From assembly GCA_963745755.1 (NCBI GenBank), contig CAVUYP010000001.1, forward strand, positions 2,232,001-2,296,000: 64,000 nucleotides of DNA, given 5' to 3'. A program made the translations under genes and the position numbers. The notes below the pieces were generated by a model, which worked only from the letters and a program-made list of their open reading frames with translations, had not been told where the DNA came from and did no database searches. Shown piece after piece: positions 9,104 through 17,715 of the stretch. This DNA comes from RHKX01 sp963745755 (GTDB taxonomy: Bacteria > Actinomycetota > Thermoleophilia > Solirubrobacterales > 70-9). Position 1 is the first letter of the stretch. Each line of letters opens with the position of its first letter.

Positions 9104-10567
9104 TCAGAGGTTGATCGCGACGTACTTCGTCTCGAGGTACTCGAGGATCCCCTCGCCGCCGCCCTCGCGGCCCAGCCCCGAGGCCTTGACGCCGCCGAAC
9201 GGAGCCCCGGCGTTGGAGACGAGGCCCTGGTTGAGGCCGATCATCCCGGTCTCGAGCGCCTCGCAGACGCGCAGCGCCCGCTTGACGTCTGACGTGAACA
9301 CGTAGGAGACGAGCCCGAACTCGGTCGCGTTGGCGGCGTCGATCGCCTCCTCGTCGGTCGCGAACGTCGCGATCGGGGCGACCGGTCCGAAGATCTCCTC
9401 GCTGAGCAGGCGGGCGTCGTCGGGGATCTCGGCGAGGACGGTCGGCTCGTAGAAGGAGCCCGGGCCCTCGATCTCCTTGCCGCCGACGAGCGCCTTCGCG
9501 CCCTTGCCGACGGCATCGTCGACGAGCTCGGCGACCTTCGAGCGCTGATCGTCGTCGATCAGCGGGCCGACGTCGACGCCGTCCTCGGTGCCGCGGCCGA
9601 CCTTCAACCCCCCCATCCGCTCGGCGAGCCCGGCGGCGAACTGCTCGGCGACCGACTCGTGGACGTGGAAGCGGTTCGCCGAGGTGCAGGCCTCGCCGAC
9701 GTTGCGCATCTTCGCCAGCATCGCCCCCTCGATTGCGGCGTCGAGGTCAGCATCGGCGAAGACCAGAAACGGCGCGTTGCCGCCGAGCTCCATCGAGGTC
9801 TTCAGCACGTTCTCGGCGGACTGCTCGATCAGCACCCGCCCGACCTCGGTCGACCCAGTGAAGCTCAGCTTGCGGAGCCGCGGGTCGCTGATGATCGGCT
9901 TCGAGACGGCGCTCGACGACGTGCTCGTGAGGACGTTGAGGACGCCGTCGGGCAGCCCGCACTCCTCGAGCAGCGCCGCCAGCGCCAGCATCGACAGCGG
10001 CGTGTTCTGGGCCGGTTTCATGACCATCGTGCAGCCCGCGGCGATCGCCGGGCCGATCTTCCTCGTGCCCATCGCGGTCGGGAAGTTCCAGGGCGTGATC
10101 AGGTAGCAGGGGCCGACCGGCTGGCGCATCACCATCACCCGGCTGGCGCCGTTGCCGGCGACCTTGTAGTCGCCGTCGAGGCGCAGCGCCTCGCCCGCGT
10201 TCCAGCGGAAGAACTCGGACGCGTAGGCGATCTCCCCCTTCGACTCGGCCACCGCCTTGCCCATCTCCAGCGTCATCAGCAGCGCCAGCTCGTCGCTGCG
10301 CTCGGCCATCAGCTCGAAGGCGTTCTGGAGGATGTCGGAGCGGCTGTTGGGCGGTGTCGCCGCCCATTCGTCCTGGGCCGCGCAGGCGGCGTCGAGCGCG
10401 GCCTCGGCGTCCTCGGCGGTCGCGTCGGCGATCTCGCAGAGCGTCGCGCCGGTCGAGGGGTCGGCGACGGCGAACGTCCCGCCGCCGCCCGCATCCCGCC
10501 ACTCGCCGCCGATCAGCAGCTGCTTGGGGACCGACTCGATCACCGATTGCTCCGTCGCGTCGCTCAT
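9104..10567 (-). CDS. gabD: NAD(P)-dependent aldehyde dehydrogenase, succinate-semialdehyde type
   Basis: A 487-residue aldehyde dehydrogenase. The cofactor and active-site elements are visible: TPWNFPTAMGTRKIGPA, GSTEVGRVLIEQ, the general base in MELGGNAPF, and the nucleophile Cys in NVGEACTSANRF. The C-terminal FGGVKASGLGREGG segment is typical of succinate-semialdehyde dehydrogenases (GabD), which convert succinate semialdehyde to succinate in GABA degradation. Substrate choice within this family is not certain from sequence alone. I chose ATG 10567 over ATG 10573 because GGAGAGG sits six bases before it. It is followed closely by the YdeI-like gene. Confidence 0.9.
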   Translation of the reverse strand: MSDATEQSVIESVPKQLLIGGEWRDAGGGGTFAVADPSTGATLCEIADATAEDAEAALDAACAAQDEWAATPPNSRSDILQNAFELMAERSDELALLMTLEMGKAVAESKGEIAYASEFFRWNAGEALRLDGDYKVAGNGASRVMVMRQPVGPCYLITPWNFPTAMGTRKIGPAIAAGCTMVMKPAQNTPLSMLALAALLEECGLPDGVLNVLTSTSSSAVSKPIISDPRLRKLSFTGSTEVGRVLIEQSAENVLKTSMELGGNAPFLVFADADLDAAIEGAMLAKMRNVGEACTSANRFHVHESVAEQFAAGLAERMGGLKVGRGTEDGVDVGPLIDDDQRSKVAELVDDAVGKGAKALVGGKEIEGPGSFYEPTVLAEIPDDARLLSEEIFGPVAPIATFATDEEAIDAANATEFGLVSYVFTSDVKRALRVCEALETGMIGLNQGLVSNAGAPFGGVKASGLGREGGGEGILEYLETKYVAINL

Positions 10568-10603
10568 TGGCACCTCTCCGTTCGAAGTTGTCTCGCGGTC
10601 AGA

Positions 10604-11596
10604 CTACCCGTCGGGAAACGGCTGAATGGGTACGCCGTGATCGGTGCGGCGGGTGCCGAGCTCGTAGCTGGCAGCACCGTCGACGCGGACCGCGAAGCCG
10701 GGACGGTGACGGCCCTCGACGGCGACCTCGAGGTCGCCGATCGAGCAGTTGAGCGCGTGGTGGTCGTCGCCGACCGGGTCGGCGTAGACCCAGCCGACGA
10801 ACTGCTCGGCCGGGGCGGAGACGGAGCCGCGAGCGACGCAGCGCTCGCCGGGCACGGTGAACTCGCAGCGGGTCGGCCCGGCCTCGACCTTCGTCTTGCG
10901 GACCCGCCCGAGGCCGCCGAAGCGGGTCTTCGTGCCCTGATGGAGGATCTCGCCGTTCATCAGCCACGGCGTCAGCACCGGCCCGAGCCTGACCCGTCCC
11001 GCCGCGAGGTCGACGTAGCCGCGCGCCCCGTCGCCGTCGACGGTTGCGCCGTGGATCCAGATCCAGCTCTCGGCGTGCTCGGCGCCCCAGTTGTGACCGA
11101 CCATCCCCGGCCACGCCCCGAGCTGGATCCGCTTGCCGTCGATCTCGAGGATCCCGTCGAAGCTCGCGCAGGGGTGAGGGCTGAGCAGCTTCGTCCGTGG
11201 CAGCGCCCGCTCGTACATCCACTGCGAGGGGAAGTGGTGCAGCGGGCCGGCGTGGTCCTTGAAGCGGAGGCTCCAGCTCGCCTCGACGCCGCCGCCGCCG
11301 ACCAGGCCTTGCATCCGCCCCGGGGCGATCTCCGACTCGCCGACGCGGATGTAGGTCTTGGCGGGAACCGAGACACGATCGGCGTCGACCTGCTGCTTGG
11401 CGGCGAGCGGCCGCGGGCGGTCGCTGTCGAACCAGGTCATCCAGACGGCACCCGTGAGCGCCGCGTTCGGCCGCTTGTGGACCGTGTGACGGATCCAGAC
11501 GGCGCGACCGCCCTCAGGATCGGCAGCCTTCAGGTAGAAGCTCTCGTAATGGCCGTCCGTGGCCGGGATCGAGGGGAAGCGGGCCTCTGTGCGCAC
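10604..11596 (-). CDS. Lipocalin-like (CrtC/tocopherol-cyclase-like) protein
   Basis: A 330-residue protein without signal peptide. It is rich in Trp, Gly and beta-strand patterns, with repeated short segments typical of a double lipocalin-type barrel: GHYESFYLKAADPEGGRAVW, ASWSLRFKD, WPGMVGHNWGAEHAESWIWI and FVGWVYADPVGDDHHALNC. The HNWG..HAESW..IHG pattern resembles carotenoid 1,2-hydratase/AttH and tocopherol-cyclase-like proteins, which bind isoprenoid-type ligands. I infer the fold from these patterns; the reaction, if any, is unknown. The start is GTG at 11596. The gene is divergent from the cell-wall hydrolase at 11657, with a 60-base gap. Confidence 0.6.
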   Translation of the reverse strand: MRTEARFPSIPATDGHYESFYLKAADPEGGRAVWIRHTVHKRPNAALTGAVWMTWFDSDRPRPLAAKQQVDADRVSVPAKTYIRVGESEIAPGRMQGLVGGGGVEASWSLRFKDHAGPLHHFPSQWMYERALPRTKLLSPHPCASFDGILEIDGKRIQLGAWPGMVGHNWGAEHAESWIWIHGATVDGDGARGYVDLAAGRVRLGPVLTPWLMNGEILHQGTKTRFGGLGRVRKTKVEAGPTRCEFTVPGERCVARGSVSAPAEQFVGWVYADPVGDDHHALNCSIGDLEVAVEGRHRPGFAVRVDGAASYELGTRRTDHGVPIQPFPDG

Positions 11597-11656
11597 TCGC
11601 GAAATCGTATTCCTATGCCCGGGCGGCCGGGTGACCGCGGCTGTCAGAGTGGACGA

Positions 11657-13219
11657 ATGATGCGACCGGCCCGAGACGATCCAGCGACGCGCCGATCCCC
11701 GGCCCGGCCGTGGGCGGTCGCTCTGCTCGCGCTCGCCGCGGCGGCGCTCGCCGCCGCCGTGCTGCTGCTCACCGGCGTGATCGGCGGCGGCGGCTTCGAC
11801 GCCAACCGGATCGCCGAGGCCGGCCGCAGCGACGGATCCGCCGATCCGTTCGCCTGGGAGCCCGACCGCAGCGCCGGGTTCACGGAGCGCGCCGCCGCTC
11901 GGGCTCTCCCATGTCCTCTACGAGAAGAGCCCGGGCGGGATCGTCGCCAGCGCCCGGCGCACGGCCCGCTGGCGCGACGAGATCGAGACCGCCGCCGCCG
12001 CCCACGGTGTCGACCCCGACGCGATGGAGGCGATGGTCCTGCTCGAGAGCGCCGGCCGCCCCGAGGTGATCGCCGGCGACGACCCCGAGGCGGCGAGCGG
12101 CCTCGCCCAGATCGTCGCCGGCACCGGCACCGACCTGCTCGGGATGCGCGTCGATCTCGCCCGCAGCCGCGCGATCACGAAGCAGATCGCCCGCGTCGAG
12201 GCCGAGATCGCGAAGGCCGAGAAGCAGTCCCGCAGCGCCAAGCCGAAGGTCCGCAGCAAGGCGCTCCTGAAGCTGCGCCGGCTGCCGGGCGAGGAACAGG
12301 CGCTCCGCGACCGCCGCGCCGCGATCGACGAGCGCTTCGACCCGCAGCGGGCGCTCGACGGCATGGCGAAGTACCTGGAGATCGCCGGCGATCGGTTCGG
12401 GCGGGACCGACCTGGCGACGACGAGCTACCACATGGGGATCGGCAACCTCGAGAACGTCATCGCCGCCTACCGGGAGACGACGACCGCCGAAGATCCCGG
12501 CTACGCGCAGCTCTTCTTCGACTCCTCGCCGCTCGAGAACGCCGGCGCCTGGAAGCTCCTCGCCTCGTTCGGCGACGACAGCTCGACCTACCTGTGGCGC
12601 GTCGCTCGCCGCCGAGCGGATCATGGACCTCTACCGCAACGACCGCGCCGAGCTCGAGCGGCTTGCGAAGCTGCAGGGCAACAAGGCGACGCAGGAGGAG
12701 GTCTTCCATCCGCAGTCGTCGACGACGGTCTTCGCGACAGCCGGGCGACATCGGTCGAGGCGCTCGACGACGGGACGCTGCTGTCGCTTCCCGACGGTGC
12801 CGACTACGGCTACGCGATCGACCCGGCGGATGGGCGAGCTCGCCGCGAAGGTCGGCGCCGATCGGGGTCTGTACCGGGCGCTGCGACCGGAGGCGCTGGC
12901 GACGCTGATCTACATGACCGCCCGCGTCCGCGCGATCAACCGCGGCAAGGGCGAGCTGACGGTGACCAGCACGGTCCGCGACCAGCGGTACCAGGACGAG
13001 CTCGTCGGGGTCAACGATCAGGCCACCGACGCCTACTCGCTGCACACGACCGGCTACTCGTTCGACATCCTCCGCAAGTACGCCGGCGACCGCCAGGCCG
13101 AGGCCTTCCAGTTCATGCTCGACCGGCTCCGCGCCCTCGACGTCATCGACTACGCCTACGAGCCCGACGCGATCCACGTCACCGTCTCCGATCAGGCGAA
13201 GCCGCTGCTCGACTCCTAG
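11657..13219 (+). CDS. Peptidoglycan hydrolase: lytic transglycosylase-like plus DUF5715/M15-like domain (frameshifted)
   Basis: A membrane-anchored protein of about 517 residues, split in this sequence by about six single-base insertions between 11890 and 12830. The N-terminal helix (ALLALAAAALAAAVLLLTGV) is followed by a transglycosylase-like domain with EAMVLLESAGRPEVIAGDDP, ASGLAQI and YHMGIGNLENVIAAYRE. These match the Glu, GLxQI and YNxGxGN-type signatures. The C-terminal part has LTVTSTVRDQRYQ, SLHTTGYSFDI and DAIHVTVSD, a pattern of M15-like DUF5715 metallopeptidases with the zinc ligands H..D..H. The inferred role is cleavage of both glycan and peptide parts of peptidoglycan outside the membrane. 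Each break is repaired by removing one base, for example GGGC to GGC near 12395, so I treat the gene as one. A true pseudogene is the alternative. Confidence 0.75.
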   Translation: MMRPARDDPATRRSPARPWAVALLALAAAALAAAVLLLTGVIGGGGFDANRIAEAGRSDGSADPFAWEPDRSAGFTERAAARALPCPLREEPGRDRRQRPAHGPLARRDRDRRRRPRCRPRRDGGDGPARERRPPRGDRRRRPRGGERPRPDRRRHRHRPARDARRSRPQPRDHEADRPRRGRDREGREAVPQRQAEGPQQGAPEAAPAAGRGTGAPRPPRRDRRALRPAAGARRHGEVPGDRRRSVRAGPTWRRRATTWGSATSRTSSPPTGRRRPPKIPATRSSSSTPRRSRTPAPGSSSPRSATTARPTCGASLAAERIMDLYRNDRAELERLAKLQGNKATQEEVFHPQSSTTVFATAGRHRSRRSTTGRCCRFPTVPTTATRSTRRMGELAAKVGADRGLYRALRPEALATLIYMTARVRAINRGKGELTVTSTVRDQRYQDELVGVNDQATDAYSLHTTGYSFDILRKYAGDRQAEAFQFMLDRLRALDVIDYAYEPDAIHVTVSDQAKPLLDS

Positions 13220-13228
13220 CGGCCGCGG

Positions 13229-14310
13229 TCAGGTGTGCTTGACGGTGATCACGTCGCCGTCGGCCATCACGTAGTCGCGGCCCTCGATCCGGAGCAGCCC
13301 GCGGTCGCGCGCCGCCGCGTAGCCGCCGCACTCGATCAGCTGATCCCAGGGGATCACCTCGGCCTTGACGAATCCCTGCTGGATGTCGGTGTGGATCTTG
13401 CCGGCGGCCTCCCAGGCGGTGCCGCCGCGGCGCAGGCTCCAGGCGCGCGCCTCGACGCCGGGCCCGGCGGTGAAGAAGCTGATCAGCTCGAGCAGCGAGT
13501 AGGCGGCGCGGACCATCCGGCCGAGGCCCGATTCGGCGACGCCGAGCTCGGCCCGCATCACCTCGGCCTCCTCGTCGTCGAGCTCGACGAGCTCGGCCTC
13601 GATCTTGGCGCTCAGCGCGATCGCCCGATCGCCGCTCGCCGCGCGCGTGCTCGACCAGCTCCGGCGGCGGCTCGTCCTCGCCCTCGTCGACGTTGGCGAC
13701 GTAGAGGACCGGCTTCGAGGTCAGCGCCTGGAGGTTCTGCGGCCCGGCCGGGTAGACGGCGTCGGGGACGGGGACCGAGCGGACCGGCTCGCCGCGCTCG
13801 AGCGCGGCGACGACGTCGGTCAGCCAGTCGCGCTCGGCGATCGCGTCCTTGTCGAGCGTCTTCGCCTGCTTGCCGACCCGCTCGAGCCGCCGGGTCGCGG
13901 TCTCGAGGTCGGCGAGCATCAGCTCGGCCTCGACCATCTCGGCGTCGGCGACGGGATCGATCTCGCCCTCGGGGTGGGGGACGCCGGCTGTCGGAGTGGG
14001 CGCGGACGACGTGGCAGATCGCGTCGGTCTCGCGGATCGAGGCGAGGAACTGGTTGCCGAGGCCCTCGCCGGCGGAGGCGCCGCGGACGAGGCCGGCGAT
14101 GTCGTGGACCTCGAGCGACTCGTGGACGACCGGGGCCGACTCGAGCAGCGCCGCGAGCCGGTCGAGCCGCTCGTCGGGGACCGGCGCGATCGCGACGTTC
14201 GGCTCGATCGTCGTGAACGGGTAGCCGGCCGCCTCGGCGCCGGCCTGGGTGAGGGCGTTGAAGAGCGTCGACTTGCCCGCGTTCGGCATGCCGACGATGC
14301 CGACCTTCAT
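13229..14310 (-). CDS. ychF: Ribosome-binding ATPase YchF (Obg family), frameshifted
   Basis: The translated pieces make a complete YchF of about 360 residues. The P-loop is seen in MKVGIVGMPNAGKSTLFNALT, switch regions in AAGYPFTTIEPNVAIAPVPD, and G3 as DIAGLVRGASAGEGLGNQFL. The C-terminal TGS domain ends with SFFTAGPGVEARAWSLRRGG and YVMADGDVITVKHT. YchF binds ribosomes and hydrolyses ATP; it is widely conserved. Two +1 shifts, near 13985 and near 13645, break the frame. Removing one C at AGCCGGCGTC restores the expected reading. The ATG at 14310 overlaps the TGA of the PAP2 gene (ATGA), so translation is probably coupled. Conservation of all three parts argues for sequencing insertions rather than decay. 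Confidence 0.85.
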
Positions 14311-14972
14311 CGCTCGCCCTCCCCGTCGTCGGGGTCGGCGGGCAGCGGCCAGGCGCGGCCGATCGCGTAACCGAGCGCCGACCCCGGCGAGGACGTCGCT
14401 CGGGTAGTGCATGCCGAGGTAGGGCCGGCCGGCGCAGATCAGCGCCGCCAGCGCGTAGAGCGGCGGCCTGGCCCGCGGCGCGACGCGGCCGATCGCGGTG
14501 GCGCCGGCGACGGCGGTCGTGGCGTGGGCGGACGGGAAGGAGAGCTTGTTCGGGGCCGGCCCGAGCGGCGGATGCCCCTCGATGACGGGCCGCCGCCGAC
14601 CGACCGCCGCCTTGGCGAGGTAGTTGACCGCGACCGCCGCCGGCGCCGCCGCGGCGGCGGCGAGGAAGCGGGCGCGGTGGTCGGCGCCGAGCGCCGCGCC
14701 GGCGCCGGCGAGCGCTGCCCAGCCGATCCCGTACTCGCCGAAGGTGCCGAGCCCCTGGGCGATCCGCTCGGCGACGGTGCCGTGGCCGCGGGTCCGCAGC
14801 GCGACGAGCGCCGCCTGGTCGAGCCGTCCGGCGGCGAGCAGGGCGGCGGCCGAACGGCCGGCGCCGCGCCGCCGACCGGCTGCGCCGCCGCCGCCGTCGC
14901 TCGCGAGCCGGCGGAACCCGCAATCGGCGTGGCTTCGGGCTGGTCAGGAGCATCGGCACGGCCGCGCAGCAT
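14307..14972 (-). CDS. PAP2-family membrane phosphatase (frameshifted)
   Basis: A membrane-embedded phosphatase of the PAP2 superfamily, which dephosphorylates lipid phosphates such as undecaprenyl-PP, phosphatidate or phosphatidylglycerophosphate. The three catalytic motifs are present in one frame: KAAVGRRRP (KX6RP), PSAHATT (PSGH variant with Ala) and GRPYLGMHYPSDV with the His and Asp of motif 3. Hydrophobic segments surround them. The last 30 codons are displaced by one extra G in the run near 14385; after correction the protein ends in a TGA that overlaps the ychF start. The start is uncertain: ATG 14972 or ATG 14953, each requiring another shift upstream. The residue change PSGH to PSAH does not touch the catalytic His. 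Confidence 0.72.
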
Positions 14973-15010
14973 AGGCCCCGTCGGACCGGCGCCGCGATCC
15001 GTTCCCGCGC

Positions 15011-15880
15011 TCAGCCGGTGATCAGCTCGAAGCCGGAGCGCTCGGCGGTGAACGCGAGCACGCCTGCAGGGTCGAGCTCGCCGGCGGCGATCAGCTCGCC
15101 GTCGACGTTGAGCATCTCACCGGGGTCGAGGCGCAGCTCGATCGCTGCCGCCCGAGCGCTGACGACGCCCTGCTGATCCTCGACGTCGCCGAGCCGCAGC
15201 CCGACCGCGTGCTTGGCGAGCCGGGCCCGGCTGCCGTGCTCGATCACGATCAGGTCGAGCTCGCCGTCGCCGGGATCGGCGCGGAAGCTGGCGCCGCCGC
15301 CGAAGGCGCCGCTGCTCGCCACCGAGACCTGCCAGGCCGATCCGCTGAACAGCTCGCGGCCGCCGGCGAGGGCGGTGCAGTCGACCGGCTCGGCGCTGAG
15401 CCCGGCGCCGACTGCGCCGACCGGGTAGGCGAGCGCGCCGATGCTCTCCTTCAGCTCGGCCGCCTCGGCGGCGGCCGCCGGCGGCAGGCCGGCGCCGGCG
15501 ACGTTGACGAACGGCCGGCCGCAGACGCGGGCCAGCTCGAGCCGGCGGGTCGCGGTGCCGCCGGCCGCCAGCGCGCAGGCCTCCTCGACGTCCGCCGGCA
15601 GTCCGAGCCGGGCGGCGAAGTCGTTGGCGGTGCCGGTGGCGACGACCGCCAGCGGGACGCCGGCGTTCGCGGCGAGCTCGGCGGCCACACCGATCGAGCC
15701 GTCGCCGCCGGCGACGGCGATCCGCTCGGCGCCCGATCGTGCCGCGCCGGCGGCCGAGCCGATCGGGAAGGTCTCGACCTCGGCCCCGGCGGCGCCGAGC
15801 AGCGATTCGACGCGGTCGGCGTCGCCGCCACCCGACTCGGGGTTGGCGATCAGGGCGATGCGGGTCACGGCGACGACCAT
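15011..15880 (-). CDS. Diacylglycerol kinase-family lipid kinase
   Basis: A 289-residue cytoplasmic protein of the DAGK catalytic family (YegS/DgkB-like), which phosphorylates diacylglycerol or related lipids with ATP. The nucleotide-binding motifs are VAGGDGSIGVAAEL (GGDGT type) and TGTANDFAARLGLP. The C-terminal beta-sandwich half contains FGGGASFRADPGDGELDLI and LNVDGELI. The start is ATG 15880, giving MVVAVTRIALIANPESGGG, the expected N-terminal strand; GTG 15868 is an alternative. Upstream in-frame codons are not family-like. It lies divergent to the BtrH-like gene with an 88-base gap. The exact lipid substrate cannot be read from the sequence. Confidence 0.88.
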   Translation of the reverse strand: MVVAVTRIALIANPESGGGDADRVESLLGAAGAEVETFPIGSAAGAARSGAERIAVAGGDGSIGVAAELAANAGVPLAVVATGTANDFAARLGLPADVEEACALAAGGTATRRLELARVCGRPFVNVAGAGLPPAAAAEAAELKESIGALAYPVGAVGAGLSAEPVDCTALAGGRELFSGSAWQVSVASSGAFGGGASFRADPGDGELDLIVIEHGSRARLAKHAVGLRLGDVEDQQGVVSARAAAIELRLDPGEMLNVDGELIAAGELDPAGVLAFTAERSGFELITG

Positions 15881-15968
15881 AGAGGCCGCCGTGCGCTCGG
15901 TGTTCGCCGTGCGGGCCGGCTCCCCGCGGCCGCGGGTGAGGCCGGCCGGGGCTGACAGACTGCCCGGG

Positions 15969-16955
15969 ATGGCAACCGGGCAGACCGCCTCGACCGTCGC
16001 CGGCTTCACCCACCTGCCGGGGCAGCACTGCGGCTCGACCGCGCTGCGTAACCTGCTCGCGTTCCACGGAACCGAGATCAGCGAAGAGCTCGCGTTCGGC
16101 CTCGGCGCCGGCGCCTGCTTCTACTACTTCGCCTCCGCGGACCTGTCGCCGACCCGGTTCACGAACGGCCGGACCGGGCGCCTCGAGGAGAGCTTCCTGG
16201 AGCTGACCGGGGCGCCGCTGCGGCTGACGACGGCCGCCGACCCCGAGCAGGCATGGAAGCTCGCCCGCGCGATCGTCGACGAGGGCCGCCCGGTCCTGCT
16301 GATCACCGATCTCTTTCACCTCGACCACTACGGCAACTCGGCCCACTTCCCCGGCCACGCGGTCGTCCTCGCCGGCTACGACGCCGAGCACGCCTACGTC
16401 TCCGACACCGGCTTCGAGGAGCTGCAGCGCACCTCGCTGGCGGGACTGGCGCGGGCCCGCCACGAGCAGCATCCCTTCTATCCGCTCGCCGGCCACATGG
16501 TCGACGTTCCCGGCGAGCCGCCCTCCGTGGACGAGCTCCGCGCCGCCGCGCCGGCGGCCATCGAGCGCGCCGCCGGGCGAATGCTCGAGCCCGAGATGGG
16601 CGAGTCCGAGGGCCTGCCGGCGCTGCGCCGGTTCGCAGCCGAGGTCGGCGACTGGCCGCAGGCGACGGCGGACTGGAAGTGGTCGGCGCGCTTCAACTAC
16701 CAGGTGATCGAGCGCCGCGGCACCGGCGGCGGCAACTTCCGCGTCCTCTACTCGCGGTTCCTCGCCGAGGTCGGCAGGGAGGAGGAGGCGGCGCTCGCCG
16801 CCGCGGCCGCGGCGGCATGGACGGCGCTCGCCGCCGAGCTCTTCGCCGCCAGCGAGGAGGAGCGGCCCGGCCCGGCCGGCTGGGAGCGAATCGGTGCCGC
16901 CGCCGCGCGGGTGCTGGCCGACGAGGAGCGCCTCTGGGGGCGCCTCAGCGGCTGA
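15969..16955 (+). CDS. BtrH N-terminal domain / DUF4872 protein
   Basis: A 328-residue protein with no signal peptide or membrane segment. The N-terminal half matches BtrH-like papain-fold domains: LPGQHCGSTALRNLLAFHG carries the conserved Cys, and HFPGHAVVLAGYD carries the conserved His, followed by a DTGF segment. The C-terminal half (after about residue 170) is helical and matches DUF4872 (NFRVLYSRFLAE, with WERIGAAAARVLADEERLWG near the end). BtrH in butirosin synthesis transfers an acyl side chain from an acyl carrier protein. Here no antibiotic cluster, carrier protein or PKS/NRPS gene is nearby, so the partner is unknown. Neighbours are the lipid kinase upstream (divergent) and methylmalonyl-CoA epimerase downstream (convergent). 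Peptidase or acyltransferase activity is inference from fold only. Confidence 0.75.
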   Translation: MATGQTASTVAGFTHLPGQHCGSTALRNLLAFHGTEISEELAFGLGAGACFYYFASADLSPTRFTNGRTGRLEESFLELTGAPLRLTTAADPEQAWKLARAIVDEGRPVLLITDLFHLDHYGNSAHFPGHAVVLAGYDAEHAYVSDTGFEELQRTSLAGLARARHEQHPFYPLAGHMVDVPGEPPSVDELRAAAPAAIERAAGRMLEPEMGESEGLPALRRFAAEVGDWPQATADWKWSARFNYQVIERRGTGGGNFRVLYSRFLAEVGREEEAALAAAAAAAWTALAAELFAASEEERPGPAGWERIGAAAARVLADEERLWGRLSG

Positions 16956-17036
16956 CCCGCTCGGCGAGGATCGCGAGGAGCTGGGCGCGGCCGCCGCCCA
17001 CCAGCTGTCCGGTGCCGGCCGGCACCGGCGAGCCGG

Positions 17037-17249
17037 CTAGAAGCCGACCTTCTGCTCGTCGCCGGCGGTCTTGATGAAGACGAGCTTGTCGAGGAACAGC
17101 TCGACCTCGGCGTCGTCGGTGGTGAGGCGATGCCAGCCGCCGCTCTGCAGCGCCGTGCGAAGCGAGTCGAGCTCCTCGTCGGAGATCCGCAGGGCGATGA
17201 CCTGGCCGCCGTCGAAGCCGACCTCGATCCGTCTCGGTGTGGTTGCCAT
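17037..17249 (-). CDS. Small protein of unknown function downstream of mce
   Basis: A 70-residue cytoplasmic protein beginning MATTPRRIEVGFDGGQVIAL. It has a predicted beta-beta-alpha-beta layout (ISDEELDSLRTALQSGG as helix, WHRLTTDDAEVELFLDKLVFIK as strands), consistent with a small DUF-type domain. There are no Cys, His clusters or membrane segments. It follows the epimerase gene by 11 bases on the same strand, so it is probably co-transcribed. I do not recognise it. The ATG at 17249 is preceded by GGAGACC, a plausible ribosome-binding site. Confidence 0.7.
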   Translation of the reverse strand: MATTPRRIEVGFDGGQVIALRISDEELDSLRTALQSGGWHRLTTDDAEVELFLDKLVFIKTAGDEQKVGF

Positions 17250-17260
17250 GGCCGGTCTCC

Positions 17261-17669
17261 TCAGTGGTCGTGGGGCTGGACGATCTCGGTCAGCACGCCG
17301 CCGGTCGAGCGCGGGTGCAGGAAGGCGACGCGGCTGCCGCGGATGCCGATCCGGGGCGTCCGGTCGATCAGCTCGACGCCGGCCTCGGCGAGCTCGGCGA
17401 GCGTCGCCTCGATGTCGCCGACCGCGTAGGCGACGTGGTGAAGCCCGGGGCCGTTGCGGGCGAGGAACTTGCCGACCGGGGTGTCGTCGCCGAGCGGGCT
17501 GAGCAGCTCGACGTGCCCGTCGCCGACGTCGAGCAGGACCGCCTCGACCCCCTGCTCGCTCGACCACCTCGCGGTGCACGAGCGGCATGCCGAGAACGCC
17601 CTCGTAGAGCTTGATGGCGGCGTCGAGATCGTCGACGGCGACGCCGGTGTGGTCGATCCGGTCGAGCAT
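17261..17669 (-). CDS. mce: Methylmalonyl-CoA epimerase (frameshifted)
   Basis: A vicinal-oxygen-chelate fold protein of about 136 residues that interconverts (R)- and (S)-methylmalonyl-CoA in propionyl-CoA metabolism. Family segments are MLDRIDHTGVAVDDLDAAI with the first metal His, then VEAVLLDVGDGHVELLSP, GPGLHHVAYAVGDIEATL, and VAFLHPRSTGGVLTEIVQP. One extra C near 17560 (GAGCGAGCAG instead of GAGGAGCAG) splits the reading frame between the first and second beta-alpha units. Both halves are well conserved, so I annotate one gene. It sits upstream of a small unknown gene and downstream of ftsH in the same orientation. Confidence 0.85.
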
Positions 17670-17715
17670 CGGCGCCGGAGTCTAATTGACCCTCCGAAGC
17701 GGCCCGCGGCGTCGC

